A stretch of 64,000 nt of DNA from Paraburkholderia tagetis (GTDB lineage: Bacteria > Pseudomonadota > Gammaproteobacteria > Burkholderiales > Burkholderiaceae): NCBI RefSeq assembly GCF_022213065.1, contig NZ_JAKLJA010000016.1, positions 79,219-143,218 of the forward strand, in the 5' to 3' direction. Positions 8,084-17,148 of this stretch are shown one piece after another. Positions within the stretch are counted from its first letter, which is position 1, and every line of letters begins with the position of its first letter. The notes below the pieces were generated by a model. It was not told where the DNA came from. It did no database searches and worked only from the letters and a program-made list of their open reading frames with translations. The translations under genes and the position numbers were made by a program.

Positions 8084-9685
8084 TCAGAACGAGTAGATGA
8101 ACTGCGCGCCCAGCAGGTCGTTGCTCTTGCTATACGAGCCGTCCTCGCGCAGGAACACCTTCTGCGTGGCCCAGTCGTGGCGGTATTCGACCTTCACGGT
8201 GATCTGCTGCGTCGCATAGAACAGCACGTCGAGCGCGATGTCCTGGCGCGTCGCGCCGTGGCATTCGAAGCCGAAGCCGCCGCTGGCACGCGAATTCGCG
8301 AGGCAGTCCGAGCCGATGCCGAAGCCGTTGTACGGGTCCATGCCGTTGCCGTTGAGCGCGATGCCGCCACCGCCGCCGCCGTTCTTGCCATTGGCGAGCA
8401 CGTCGTAGCGCGCGCTCACGCCCATGCGGCCCACCACCGGCACGAAGAACTTGCGGTGCGCGAGCAGCGAGAGGCCATACCACTGCGCATTGCCGCCGTT
8501 GAATGCGGCGCGCTGCTGCTGGCCGTAGTCGAGTTCGGCGTTGTACTGGACGTCCGCGAGCGTGTAGCTCGCGTCGACTTCGCCGAAGAAGAAGTAGCCG
8601 CCCGAACTCGATGCCTGGCCGCCCGGGCCATAGACCGCCTGGCCGGTCGTCGGGTCGATCGCGCTCGACAGCGTCTGGCGGCCGACATTGAACGAGCCGC
8701 CGATATCGAGTGCGCTTGACCACGTATAGTCGGCGCGCGCCGTGAAGGTCGGGATCTTGTTGCTCGTCGTGATGGGGTCGCCCAGCGCGTTCGTGCCCGT
8801 CTGCGTGACGGAGCCGTAGGTGCGGTACTGCTCGTTGCCGACCATGAACTTGAACGCCCACTGGCTGCCGCTGGGCGTGTAGTTCCAGCCCACGCCCACG
8901 TAGCTGCCCGGGTCCGAGAAGTCGTAGAGCAGGTTGTGGGTGAGCGTGAGCATCTGGTTGGACTGCTGCACCTCGTAGCCGCCGAAGCTCTGCATGAGGC
9001 CGGCCACGAACGTGCCCGTGGAGGTCACCGGCACCGTGACGACCGCCGTGTTCAGGATGTTGCCGCCGATGCTGCCGCGCTCGTTCTGCAGCAGCGTGAT
9101 GCCATTGCCGCGGTTGGGCATGAGCGTGATTTCGGCGGAAGGCGCCATCGGGCCGACGCCGAAGGTCTTCTTGATGTCGAGGTAGAGGTCGCCGAACGTA
9201 CTGTTAAAGTAGTTGTACGAACTTTCGTGGTTCGCGAAAAGGAACGACGAGCTGCCGGGGGCGCGATTATAGATGTACGTCGGGTCGATATAACCGGTGA
9301 CCGAAAGGCCCGCGAGCGGGCCGGTCGTGGCCGCGTCGGTGAGCGAATCCACCTTCATCTGCTGGCTCGCGATCTGCTGCTTCATCTGGTCGACTTCGTC
9401 GTTGGTCAGATGTGCCGGCGCCTTGCCGTAGTCGGGCGAGGAGATGTCCACGGCGGGTGCTGCCGCAAGCGGGGTGGCCGCCGCTCCAGTGGATGCCGTG
9501 GCGGTCTTCGCCGATGCCTTCGCGCCGGTGTTCGACGCCGCAATCTCGCTCTTGAGCGATTTCACCTCTTTTTGCAGCGCGTTCAACTGTGCCTGCAGGG
9601 CCTTGATCTGCTCGCTGGTCGAGTCCGCGAAGGCGAGCCCCGGCAATGCCCCGGCCACCAGCAAACAGATTAGCTTCTTCTTCAT
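8084..9685 (-). CDS. Outer-membrane beta-barrel protein (DUF3138-like)
   Basis: A 533-residue protein with a Sec signal peptide (MKKKLICLLVAGALPGLAFA). A coiled-coil segment of about 30 residues follows (EQIKALQAQLNALQKEVKSL), then a Thr/Ala-rich linker and a long beta-rich region. It ends in Phe (FIYSF), typical of BAM-inserted barrels. The pattern matches porin-like proteins annotated as DUF3138 in Burkholderia; this family name is from recall. ATG 9685 is preferred over the ATG at 9691 because the AAGGAG site is then 7 bases away. It lies between potI and puuB in the polyamine run, so a role in polyamine entry through the outer membrane is inferred. Confidence 0.8.
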   Translation of the reverse strand: MKKKLICLLVAGALPGLAFADSTSEQIKALQAQLNALQKEVKSLKSEIAASNTGAKASAKTATASTGAAATPLAAAPAVDISSPDYGKAPAHLTNDEVDQMKQQIASQQMKVDSLTDAATTGPLAGLSVTGYIDPTYIYNRAPGSSSFLFANHESSYNYFNSTFGDLYLDIKKTFGVGPMAPSAEITLMPNRGNGITLLQNERGSIGGNILNTAVVTVPVTSTGTFVAGLMQSFGGYEVQQSNQMLTLTHNLLYDFSDPGSYVGVGWNYTPSGSQWAFKFMVGNEQYRTYGSVTQTGTNALGDPITTSNKIPTFTARADYTWSSALDIGGSFNVGRQTLSSAIDPTTGQAVYGPGGQASSSGGYFFFGEVDASYTLADVQYNAELDYGQQQRAAFNGGNAQWYGLSLLAHRKFFVPVVGRMGVSARYDVLANGKNGGGGGGIALNGNGMDPYNGFGIGSDCLANSRASGGFGFECHGATRQDIALDVLFYATQQITVKVEYRHDWATQKVFLREDGSYSKSNDLLGAQFIYSF

Positions 9686-9825
9686 CGTCATTCTCCTTAT
9701 GGGTCGTTATTGCGAACGCATCGGTGTGACAGCCCTCTGATTGATCTTTTTGATCCGCGGGGCGTTGCGTGCGGCGCGCGCTGCGGTTTGAGCGCCGCGC
9801 GCGCCGCTTCTGCGAACTTCTTCGC

Positions 9826-10749
9826 TCAGGCCGCGCGCCGGCCGAGCGGCGTGCCGACCGCGCCGCCCGGCGCGCCCTGCACGCTGCTGCCTTGCAGGGC
9901 TTCCGAGGGATCGGGTTGCACGAAGGCCATCTTCATGTCGCGCATGCGCTTTCTCTCGCGTGCGGCCATCGCCTGGTTCACGACAATCACGCCGATCGTC
10001 ACCGCGCTGATGAAAAGCGTGGCGAGCGCGTTCATCTCCGGATTCAGGCCGAGGCGCACGCGCGAGAACACCACGAGCGGCAGCGTGGTCGAGCCGGGGC
10101 CGGAGAGGAATGCGGAGAGCACGAGGTCGTCGATCGAAAGCGTGAACGAGAGCAGCCAGCCCGAGAGCAGCGCCTGCGAGATCAGCGGCAGCGTGATGAC
10201 GAAGAACACTTTCAAAGGCGTGGCGCCGAGATCGAGCGCGGCTTCTTCAAGCGACTTGTTCATCTCCTTCACGCGCGACTGCACGATGATCGCCACATAC
10301 GAAACGCACAGCATCACGTGGCCGATCCACATCGTGATCACGCCGCGCCCCTTCGGCCAGCCGAGAAGCTGCTCCATCGCGACGAACAACAGCAGCAGCG
10401 AGATGCCCTGGATCACTTCGGGAATCACGAGCGGCGCGTTGATCATCCCGGCAAACAGCGTGAAGCCGCGAAAGCGGCCCATGCGGGCGAGCACGAAGCC
10501 CGCCCAGGTGCCGATCACGACCGAGGCGAACGCGGTCATCAGGCCGATCTTGAGCGAGAGCCAGGCGGCGGTGAGCAATTCGTCGTCCTGTAGCAGTGCG
10601 GCATACCACTTGAGCGAGAAACCCGACCAGACGGTCACGAGCTTCGACTCGTTGAACGAGTACACCACGAGGCTGATGATCGGGATATAGAGGAACAGGA
10701 ACCCGAGCGAGAGGACGCTTATGGAAAGCGTGCGGTTGGGCTTGATCAT
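9826..10749 (-). CDS. potI: Putrescine ABC transporter permease PotI
   Basis: A 307-residue inner-membrane permease with about six hydrophobic segments. The EAA loop typical of ABC importers is seen as EEAALDLGATPLKVFFVITL, and the first membrane span is near residues 12-33. It belongs to the PotC/PotI group (equivalent to SpuH). It starts at the ATG at 10749, which overlaps the potH stop by four bases (ATGA), so the two permeases are translationally coupled. With PotF, PotG and PotH it forms a putrescine-type importer. The C-terminal tail after the last span is unusually long and Gly/Ala/Pro-rich. Confidence 0.92.
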   Translation of the reverse strand: MIKPNRTLSISVLSLGFLFLYIPIISLVVYSFNESKLVTVWSGFSLKWYAALLQDDELLTAAWLSLKIGLMTAFASVVIGTWAGFVLARMGRFRGFTLFAGMINAPLVIPEVIQGISLLLLFVAMEQLLGWPKGRGVITMWIGHVMLCVSYVAIIVQSRVKEMNKSLEEAALDLGATPLKVFFVITLPLISQALLSGWLLSFTLSIDDLVLSAFLSGPGSTTLPLVVFSRVRLGLNPEMNALATLFISAVTIGVIVVNQAMAARERKRMRDMKMAFVQPDPSEALQGSSVQGAPGGAVGTPLGRRAA

Positions 10750-11723
10750 TTGCTTTCCTCCAGTTCCTTGACCTGGTAGTACTGAAAGACCGCCATGGGC
10801 ACGAGCAGCAGCACCACCATCGCGACGGTCACGGCGGAGGCCATCGGCCAGTCCATGTTGTTGAAGAACTCGTCCCACATCACGCGGCCGATCATGAGCG
10901 TGTCCGCGCCGCCGAGCAGTTCGGGAATCACGTACTCGCCCACGGCCGGAATGAACACCAGCAGGCTGCCCGCGATGATCCCGTTTTTCGACAGCGGCAG
11001 CGTGATCCGGGTGAACGCGACCCAGGGCTTCGCGCCCAGGTCGTAGGCGGCTTCGAGCAGCGTGAGGTCCATCTTCACGAGGTGCGCGTAGAGCGGCATC
11101 ACCATGAAAGGCAGATACGAATAGACCATGCCGATATAGACGCCCGCATCGCTGTGATAGAGGCGCAGCGGCGAGTGAATCAGGCCGATGGCCATGAGCG
11201 CGTGATTGAGCAGGCCGTCGTCCTTGAGAATGCCGATCCACGCGTAGACGCGAATCAGGAACGAGGTCCAGAACGGCAGCATCACGCCCATCATCAGCAG
11301 GTTGCGCGTGGCGGGATTCGAGCGCGCGATGTAGTAGGCGATGGGATAGCCAATCAGCAAACAGAAGAAGGTCGAGACCGCCGCCATCTTCAGCGAGCTG
11401 ATATAGGTGGCGACATAGAGGCTGTCTTGCAGCAGGAAGGCATAGTGGCCCAGTTGCAGCGCAAAATGGACCATGCCGTCTTTCATCTCGGCCAGGCTCG
11501 TGTACGGCGGAATGCTCATCGCCTGATCGGCGAAGCTGATCTTGAACACCAGCACGAACGGCAACGCGAAGAACAGCGTGAGCCACAGGAACGGGATGCC
11601 GATCACCGTGGCGCGGCCCGAGGGCACGAAGCGCGAAAACATACGCGAGAGCAGGCGCGCGAGCGTGCCGCGCGGTGCCTGGCCGCCCGGGGCGGCGGAA
11701 GTGGAAGGCAAAGACGTACTCAT
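10746..11723 (-). CDS. potH: Putrescine ABC transporter permease PotH
   Basis: A 325-residue permease with about six membrane spans, the first at IGIPFLWLTLFFALPFVLVF. The EAA motif is EAAYDLGAKPWVAFTRITLP, and the region EYVIPELLGGADTLMIG is characteristic of PotB/PotH proteins. The chosen ATG at 11723 has GGAG about ten bases upstream; the frame could extend further but the extra residues look non-coding. It lies 13 bases after potG and overlaps potI by four bases. Confidence 0.92.
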   Translation of the reverse strand: MSTSLPSTSAAPGGQAPRGTLARLLSRMFSRFVPSGRATVIGIPFLWLTLFFALPFVLVFKISFADQAMSIPPYTSLAEMKDGMVHFALQLGHYAFLLQDSLYVATYISSLKMAAVSTFFCLLIGYPIAYYIARSNPATRNLLMMGVMLPFWTSFLIRVYAWIGILKDDGLLNHALMAIGLIHSPLRLYHSDAGVYIGMVYSYLPFMVMPLYAHLVKMDLTLLEAAYDLGAKPWVAFTRITLPLSKNGIIAGSLLVFIPAVGEYVIPELLGGADTLMIGRVMWDEFFNNMDWPMASAVTVAMVVLLLVPMAVFQYYQVKELEESK

Positions 11724-11736
11724 GTCGGCATCTCCG

Positions 11737-12888
11737 TTATTGCGTGAGCACGACGCCGCTGGCGGGCGACCACGAGACATAGACATCGTCGTTCCAGGCC
11801 GGCGCACTGTCGTTCATGAGGTGCGAGCTGGAGAGGTTCGAGACGACCACCTTGCCGCCGGGCAGGCGCACGTGATAGAGCGAGTAGCTGCCCATATAGG
11901 CGATATCCGTGACCACGCCGCGCGCCCAGTTGTGCGGCGTGCCCGGCTTCTCGTGCGTGACGCGCACGCGCTCCGGCCGCACCGAGATGCCCACCGGCAT
12001 GCCGAGCGGCCCGGTCACGCCGTGGCTCACGTACATGCGCGTTTCGAGGTCTTCGCTCTCGACGTAGATGTGATCGGGTTCGTCCTCGACCACCTTGCCT
12101 TCGAACAGATTGGTCGAGCCGATAAACTCGGCCGAGAAGCGGCTATTGGGGAATTCGTAGACTTCCCCGGGCGCGCCGATCTGCACGATGCAGCCTTCGC
12201 TCATCACGGCGAGGCGGTTGGCCATCGTCATCGCCTCTTCCTGATCGTGCGTAACCATCACACAGGTGACATCGACTTTCTCGATGATGTTCACGAGTTC
12301 GAGCTGGGTCTTCTGGCGAATCTTTTTATCGAGCGCCGACATGGGCTCATCGAGCAGCAACAGCTTCGGGCGCTTGACGAGCGAGCGCGCGAGCGCGACG
12401 CGCTGCTGCTGACCGCCCGAAAGCTGATGCGGCTTGCGCTTCGCGTAGCGGCCCATTTGCACGAGGTTCAGCGCGTCGGCCACGCGCTCCCTGATCTCGT
12501 TCTTCGGCACGCCTTCCTGCTTGAGGCCGAACGCGACGTTGGACTCCACGCTCATATGCGGAAACAGCGCATACGACTGAAACATCATGTTGACGGGGCG
12601 GCGATACGGGGGAAGCGACGCGAGGTCCTCGCCGTCGACGAGAATCTTGCCCGAGGTGGCCGTCTCCAGCCCGGCGAGCATGCGTAAAAGCGTGGACTTG
12701 CCGCAGCCCGAGCTGCCGAGCAGCGCGAAAAGCTCGTTCTTGGCGATGTCGAGGCTCACGTTGTTGACGGCGACGCTGTCGCCGAACTTCTTGACGACGT
12801 TCTCGATGCGCACGAATGCGTCGCGAGAGCTGGCCGCAGCGGCGGCGCGAGCGGCTTCTGAGGCGTTGACTGGGGACGTCGGATTCAT
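11737..12888 (-). CDS. potG: Putrescine ABC transporter ATP-binding protein PotG
   Basis: A 383-residue ABC ATPase of the PotA/PotG type. Walker A is GSSGCGKST at residues 58-66, the signature LSGGQ at 156-160, Walker B LLLLDEP near 176-182, and the H-loop is MVTHDQEEA. After about residue 290 comes a TOBE-like regulatory domain. It energises the PotHI permease. The start at 12888 (MNPTSPVNAS) is chosen because the longer frame runs into the potF-potG gap. It follows potF by 227 bases that contain a strong stem-loop. Confidence 0.93.
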   Translation of the reverse strand: MNPTSPVNASEAARAAAAASSRDAFVRIENVVKKFGDSVAVNNVSLDIAKNELFALLGSSGCGKSTLLRMLAGLETATSGKILVDGEDLASLPPYRRPVNMMFQSYALFPHMSVESNVAFGLKQEGVPKNEIRERVADALNLVQMGRYAKRKPHQLSGGQQQRVALARSLVKRPKLLLLDEPMSALDKKIRQKTQLELVNIIEKVDVTCVMVTHDQEEAMTMANRLAVMSEGCIVQIGAPGEVYEFPNSRFSAEFIGSTNLFEGKVVEDEPDHIYVESEDLETRMYVSHGVTGPLGMPVGISVRPERVRVTHEKPGTPHNWARGVVTDIAYMGSYSLYHVRLPGGKVVVSNLSSSHLMNDSAPAWNDDVYVSWSPASGVVLTQ

Positions 12889-13086
12889 GATGTAACCTGG
12901 GTTCCTTTCCGATCGCGGCACTGGCATGTCCTTGCCCGGCTTCGCAAAATGAGGTATTCGCAAAACGCGGGCGCGAGTTGTCCCACACGGGGCGCGCAAG
13001 GCGACTCGCAGATATCAGTACTACGAACCTGGCTCGTTAAAGGCTGGCGCGTCGTTTTAAAAATTGGGTGCGGCGCGCACATCTTC

Positions 13087-13106
13087 CGGGGCGGACGCCC
13101 GCCCCG
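13087..13106 (-). terminator. Stem-loop just after potF (attenuator or mRNA stabiliser)
   Basis: An 8-bp perfect GC stem (CGGGGCGG / CCGCCCCG) with a 4-base loop begins ten bases after the potF stop. No T-run follows, so full termination is unlikely. Stem-loops after periplasmic binding-protein genes commonly protect the upstream mRNA or reduce read-through into the ATPase gene, giving excess binding protein. Confidence 0.55.
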
Positions 13107-13115
13107 TTCAGTCGA

Positions 13116-14237
13116 TCAGTGGCCGGTCTTCAGTTGCGACCACAGACGGTTTTCGAGTCGCAAGATCTCGGCCGGCATCGGCTTCATCAGCGTCATCTTC
13201 TTGAGCACGTCTTCGGCCGGATAGACCGTCGGGTCCTGCACGACCGCTGTCGTCACGTTCTGGCGCGCGGCCTTGTTCGCGGTCGGGTAGAACACCGTGT
13301 TGGTAATGGCCGCGTTGACCTTCGGGTCTTCGATGTAGTTGATCCACTTCATCGCGTTTTCGGCGTTCGGGGCGTCCTTCGGCACGACCATCACGTCGAA
13401 CCACAGCAGGCCGCCTTCCTTCGCGTTCGAGAACTTGATGTGATAGCTGCGCTTTGCCTCTTCGGCGCGGCGATGCGCGATGCCCACGTCGCCCGACCAA
13501 CCGAGCGCCACGCAAATGTCGTTATTCACGAGGTCGTTGATATAGCCCGACGAGTTGAACTGCGTAATGTACGGGCGGACTTTCTTCAGCACTTCATAGG
13601 CGGCCTGGTAGTCGGCCGGGTTTGTGCTGTTCGGGTCCTTGTGCATGTATTGCAGCGTGGCCGCGAACACGTCGGAGGCCTGGTCGAGGAACGACACGCC
13701 GCAGCCCTTGAGCTTCGAAAGATTGGCAGGGTCGAGGATGAGCGACCAGCTATCCACGGGCGCATTCGCTCCCAGCGCCTTTTCGACGGCCTCCTGGTTG
13801 TAGCCGATGCCGTCGGTGCCATAGGCCCAGGGCACGCCGTACTGATTGCCCGGGTCGGCGTCGGCGATCATGTGCATCAGCACGGGATCGAGGTTCGAGA
13901 GGTTGGGAATCTTCGACTTGTCGAGCTTCTGGTAGACGCCGGCCTGAATCTGCTTGGCCATGTAGTTCGAGGTCGGCACCACGATGTCGTAGCCCGAGCT
14001 GCCTGCCAGCAGCTTGGCTTGCAGCGTGTCGTCGCTATCGTAGTTGTCGTACTTCACGTGAATGCCCGATTCCTTTTCGAAATTCGGGATCGTGTCTTTC
14101 GCAATGTAGTCGGACCAGTTGTAGACATTGAGCTGATTGTCGGCGGCGCGAGCCGGCGCGCTCGACGTGGCCGTGAGACCCGCGCATACGGCAAGGGCGG
14201 CCAGCGCGACAGCGTGACGAAGATGACTGACACTCAT
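13116..14237 (-). CDS. potF: Putrescine-binding periplasmic protein PotF
   Basis: A 373-residue solute-binding protein with a Sec signal peptide ending near residue 31 (SSAPARAA). The ligand-pocket motif NVYNWSDYI gives W41, S42, D43 and Y44, corresponding to the W-S-D-Y cluster of E. coli PotF. The later LLWFDVMVVPKD segment carries the aspartate that binds an amine end. This favours putrescine or a related polyamine. It is the only binding protein here, whereas the related Pseudomonas cluster has two (SpuD and SpuE). It lies between spuC and potG. Confidence 0.93.
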   Translation of the reverse strand: MSVSHLRHAVALAALAVCAGLTATSSAPARAADNQLNVYNWSDYIAKDTIPNFEKESGIHVKYDNYDSDDTLQAKLLAGSSGYDIVVPTSNYMAKQIQAGVYQKLDKSKIPNLSNLDPVLMHMIADADPGNQYGVPWAYGTDGIGYNQEAVEKALGANAPVDSWSLILDPANLSKLKGCGVSFLDQASDVFAATLQYMHKDPNSTNPADYQAAYEVLKKVRPYITQFNSSGYINDLVNNDICVALGWSGDVGIAHRRAEEAKRSYHIKFSNAKEGGLLWFDVMVVPKDAPNAENAMKWINYIEDPKVNAAITNTVFYPTANKAARQNVTTAVVQDPTVYPAEDVLKKMTLMKPMPAEILRLENRLWSQLKTGH

Positions 14238-14316
14238 GTGGATATCCCAGGAAGGTGAGGTTTGGCGGGCGGCGCCCGCACCCCGTCGTGCGCCGCCGGC
14301 CCTGACGTTTGCAGCG

Positions 14317-15759
14317 TTACGAAAGTCCCAGTTGTTGCGCGGTTGCGTCGATGGCCTTCTTCGCCTTCGACACGATTTCGTCGATCTCGCCGCGCGTGAT
14401 CACGAGCGGCGGCGAGAGCAGCATGCGGTCGCCGGTGGCGCGCATGATGAGATTGCCGTTGAAGCAGAAGTCGCGGCAGATCGTGCCCACCTCGCCGCCA
14501 TTCGCGAAGCGCTTGCGCGTCTTCGGATCTTCGGCAAGTTGCAGGCCCGCCACGAGCCCCGCGCCCGAGATGTCGCCGATGATCGGGTGATGGCCGAAGG
14601 TTTCGCGCAGGCGCTGCTGGAAGTACGGGCCCGTGTCCGTCTTCACGCGCTCGACAATGCGCTCGTCGCGCAGCAGCTTGAGGTTCGCGACCGCGACGGC
14701 GGCGGCCACCGGATGGCCCGAGTACGTGAGGCCGTGGTTGAACTCGCCGTTCTCGATGAGCGCCTTCGCGATGCGGTCGTGCAGGCCCACCGCGCCCATC
14801 GGCACGTAGCCGCTCGTGAGACCCTTGGCCATGGTGATGAGGTCGGGCTCGAAGCCCAGGTGCTGATGTGCGAACCATTCGCCGGTGCGCCCGAAGCCGC
14901 CGATCACTTCGTCGGCGCACAGCAGAATGTCGTACTTGCGGCAGATGCGCTGGATTTCCGGCCAGTAGGTCGAGGGCGGGAAGATCACGCCGCCCGCGCC
15001 CTGGAACGGCTCGCCAATGAATGCGGCCACGTTCTCCGCGCCCACTTCGAGAATCTTCGCTTCGAGTTGCTGCGCGCGCGCGAGGCCGAACTCCTCGGGC
15101 GTCATGTCGCCCTGTGCTTCGCCGAAGAAATACGGTTGATCGATATGCACGATGTTCTCGACCTTCGAGGGCATCTGCTCGTGCATGTAGCCCATGCCGC
15201 CGAGCGTGCCGCCCGCGATGGTCGAGCCGTGATAGGCATTCTTGCGCGAGATGACGACCTTCTTCGAAGGCTTGTTCTGCGTGAGCCAATATTGATGCAC
15301 GATGCGCAGCACCGTGTCGTTGCCTTCCGAGCCGCTGTTGCAATAGAAGAAGTGATTGAAGGGCTCGGGCGACACTTCGGCGAGCAGCGCCGAAAGCTCG
15401 ATCACCGGCGGGTGCGTGGTCTTGAAGAACGTGTTATAGAACGGCAATTCCTGGAGCTGCTTGTACGCGGCATCGGCCAGTTCCTTGCGGCCATAACCCA
15501 CGTTCACGCACCAGAGGCCGGCCATGCCGTCGATGATCTGGTTGCCTTCCGAGTCCCACAGGTACACGCCTTTCGCTTTCACGATCACGCGGCTGCCTGC
15601 CTTGTTGAGCGCGCCCATGTCGGAGAACGGATGGAAATGGTGCGCGGCGTCGAGTGCGCGATAGTCGGCAGTGGAGCGTGCGGGCTGGACCGATTGCGCG
15701 CGCAGCGTCGTCGGCACTTCTTGCAGCGCGCTGGCGGGGGCGTCGATTCGATAGCTCAT
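14317..15759 (-). CDS. spuC: Putrescine/polyamine:pyruvate aminotransferase (class III)
   Basis: A 480-residue class III PLP aminotransferase. The PLP lysine is in LITMAKGLTSGYVPMGAV, and other landmarks are YCNSGSEGNDTVLR, AYHGSTIAGGTLGG and ADEVIGGFGRTGEW. SpuC-type enzymes move the amino group of putrescine (or cadaverine) to pyruvate, giving 4-aminobutyraldehyde. The position between puuA and potF is exactly that of spuC in Pseudomonas, which supports the name over beta-alanine or GABA aminotransferase. It gives the cell a second route beside gamma-glutamylation. Confidence 0.85.
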   Translation of the reverse strand: MSYRIDAPASALQEVPTTLRAQSVQPARSTADYRALDAAHHFHPFSDMGALNKAGSRVIVKAKGVYLWDSEGNQIIDGMAGLWCVNVGYGRKELADAAYKQLQELPFYNTFFKTTHPPVIELSALLAEVSPEPFNHFFYCNSGSEGNDTVLRIVHQYWLTQNKPSKKVVISRKNAYHGSTIAGGTLGGMGYMHEQMPSKVENIVHIDQPYFFGEAQGDMTPEEFGLARAQQLEAKILEVGAENVAAFIGEPFQGAGGVIFPPSTYWPEIQRICRKYDILLCADEVIGGFGRTGEWFAHQHLGFEPDLITMAKGLTSGYVPMGAVGLHDRIAKALIENGEFNHGLTYSGHPVAAAVAVANLKLLRDERIVERVKTDTGPYFQQRLRETFGHHPIIGDISGAGLVAGLQLAEDPKTRKRFANGGEVGTICRDFCFNGNLIMRATGDRMLLSPPLVITRGEIDEIVSKAKKAIDATAQQLGLS

Positions 15760-15778
15760 CTCTTGTTTCTCCTTTGTT

Positions 15779-17113
15779 TTACACGTGCAGCAGCAGGTGC
15801 TTGCGTTCCCACGAACTGATCACGCGGAAATACGCTTCGTATTCGGTTTCCTTGAGCGCGAGATACGCGCGCACGAACTTCTCGCCCAGGATGTCCTTGA
15901 GCGGCTCGCACGCGGCCATCAGCGTGATGCCTTCCTCCAGATTGCGCGGCAACTGATAGGGCAGCGAGTAGCCGTCGCTCACGAGCGGCTCCGTGGGCTT
16001 GAGATGCTGCGTCATGCCCAGATAGCCAGCGGCCAGCGTCGCGGCAATCGCGAGATATGGATTGGTGTCCACGCCCGGAATGCGGTTCTCCACACGGCGC
16101 GCAACCGGCGAGGAATACGGCACGCGGAAACCCACGGTGCGGTTGTCGTAGCCCCACGCCACATTGATGGGCGCGGCCATGAAGCGCGAGAGCCGGCGAT
16201 ACGAATTGATGTACGGCGCGAAGATCGGCATCAGCGCGGGCGTGTACTTCTGCAGGCCCGCGATATACGCATGGAACATGTCGGTGGGCTTGCCGTCGGC
16301 ACCCGTGAAGAGGTTCTGGCCGCTTTCGGCGGACACGAGGCTCTGGTGCACGTGCATGGCCGAGCCGGGTTCGTTCTCCATTGGCTTCGCCATGAAGGTG
16401 GCGTACATGTGGTGGCGCAGCGCCGCTTCACGCACGGTGCGCTTGAAGAGGAACACGCGGTCCGCGAGATTGAGCGGATCGCCATGCAGGAAGTTGATTT
16501 CCATCTGCGCCGCGCCCACTTCGTGAATGAGCGTATCGACTTCCAGTTCCTGAATATCGCAGTACTCGTAGATATCTTCGAAGAGCGGGTCGAACTCATT
16601 CACGGCTTCGATCGAATACGCCTGGCGGCCGGTTTCCGGACGGCCCGTGCGGCCGATCGGCGGCGTGAGCGGAATGTCCGGGTCCTTGTTCATATCGACG
16701 AGATAGAACTCCAGCTCCGGCGCGATCACGGGCTTCCAGCCCTTCGCCTGGTAGAGCTCGAGCACGCGGCGCAGCACGCGGCGCGGCGAGATTTCGACCG
16801 GCGTGCCATCGAAGTGCACGCAATCGTGGATCACCTGCGCGGTGGGATCGACGGCCCACGGAATGATGCGGATGGTGGAGGGGTCCGGTACGCACACCAT
16901 GTCGGGGTCGGTGACGCCCGTGAGGCTGCCGTCTTCGGGATAATCGCCGGTCACGGTCTGGATCATCACGGCTTGCGGCAGCCGCATGGCCTCGCCAAAT
17001 TCGAACTTGCTGCGCGGGATGATCTTGCCGCGCGCGATGCCCGCCATATCGGGGATGATCGCTTCGATTTCGGTGATGTGGTGTTTCTTCAGGAATTCGT
17101 CGATGTCGTGCAT
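15779..17113 (-). CDS. puuA: Gamma-glutamylpolyamine synthetase (glutamine-synthetase-like)
   Basis: A 444-residue member of the glutamine synthetase family. Catalytic landmarks are visible: APELEFYL, the Glu-rich EVGAAQMEINFLHGD, the histidine-bearing GSAMHVHQSL and the Arg-containing RVENRIPGVDTNPYLA. PuuA/SpuB enzymes join glutamate to putrescine or a related amine using ATP. The start at 17113 gives MHDIDEFLKKHHI; the longer frame adds a non-conserved Arg-rich stretch and is rejected. It lies 35 bases after puuD and 19 bases before spuC in the run. Confidence 0.9.
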   Translation of the reverse strand: MHDIDEFLKKHHITEIEAIIPDMAGIARGKIIPRSKFEFGEAMRLPQAVMIQTVTGDYPEDGSLTGVTDPDMVCVPDPSTIRIIPWAVDPTAQVIHDCVHFDGTPVEISPRRVLRRVLELYQAKGWKPVIAPELEFYLVDMNKDPDIPLTPPIGRTGRPETGRQAYSIEAVNEFDPLFEDIYEYCDIQELEVDTLIHEVGAAQMEINFLHGDPLNLADRVFLFKRTVREAALRHHMYATFMAKPMENEPGSAMHVHQSLVSAESGQNLFTGADGKPTDMFHAYIAGLQKYTPALMPIFAPYINSYRRLSRFMAAPINVAWGYDNRTVGFRVPYSSPVARRVENRIPGVDTNPYLAIAATLAAGYLGMTQHLKPTEPLVSDGYSLPYQLPRNLEEGITLMAACEPLKDILGEKFVRAYLALKETEYEAYFRVISSWERKHLLLHV

Positions 17114-17148
17114 GATCGTTCTCTCTGTTCTGTATGAGCCGGCGTCAT

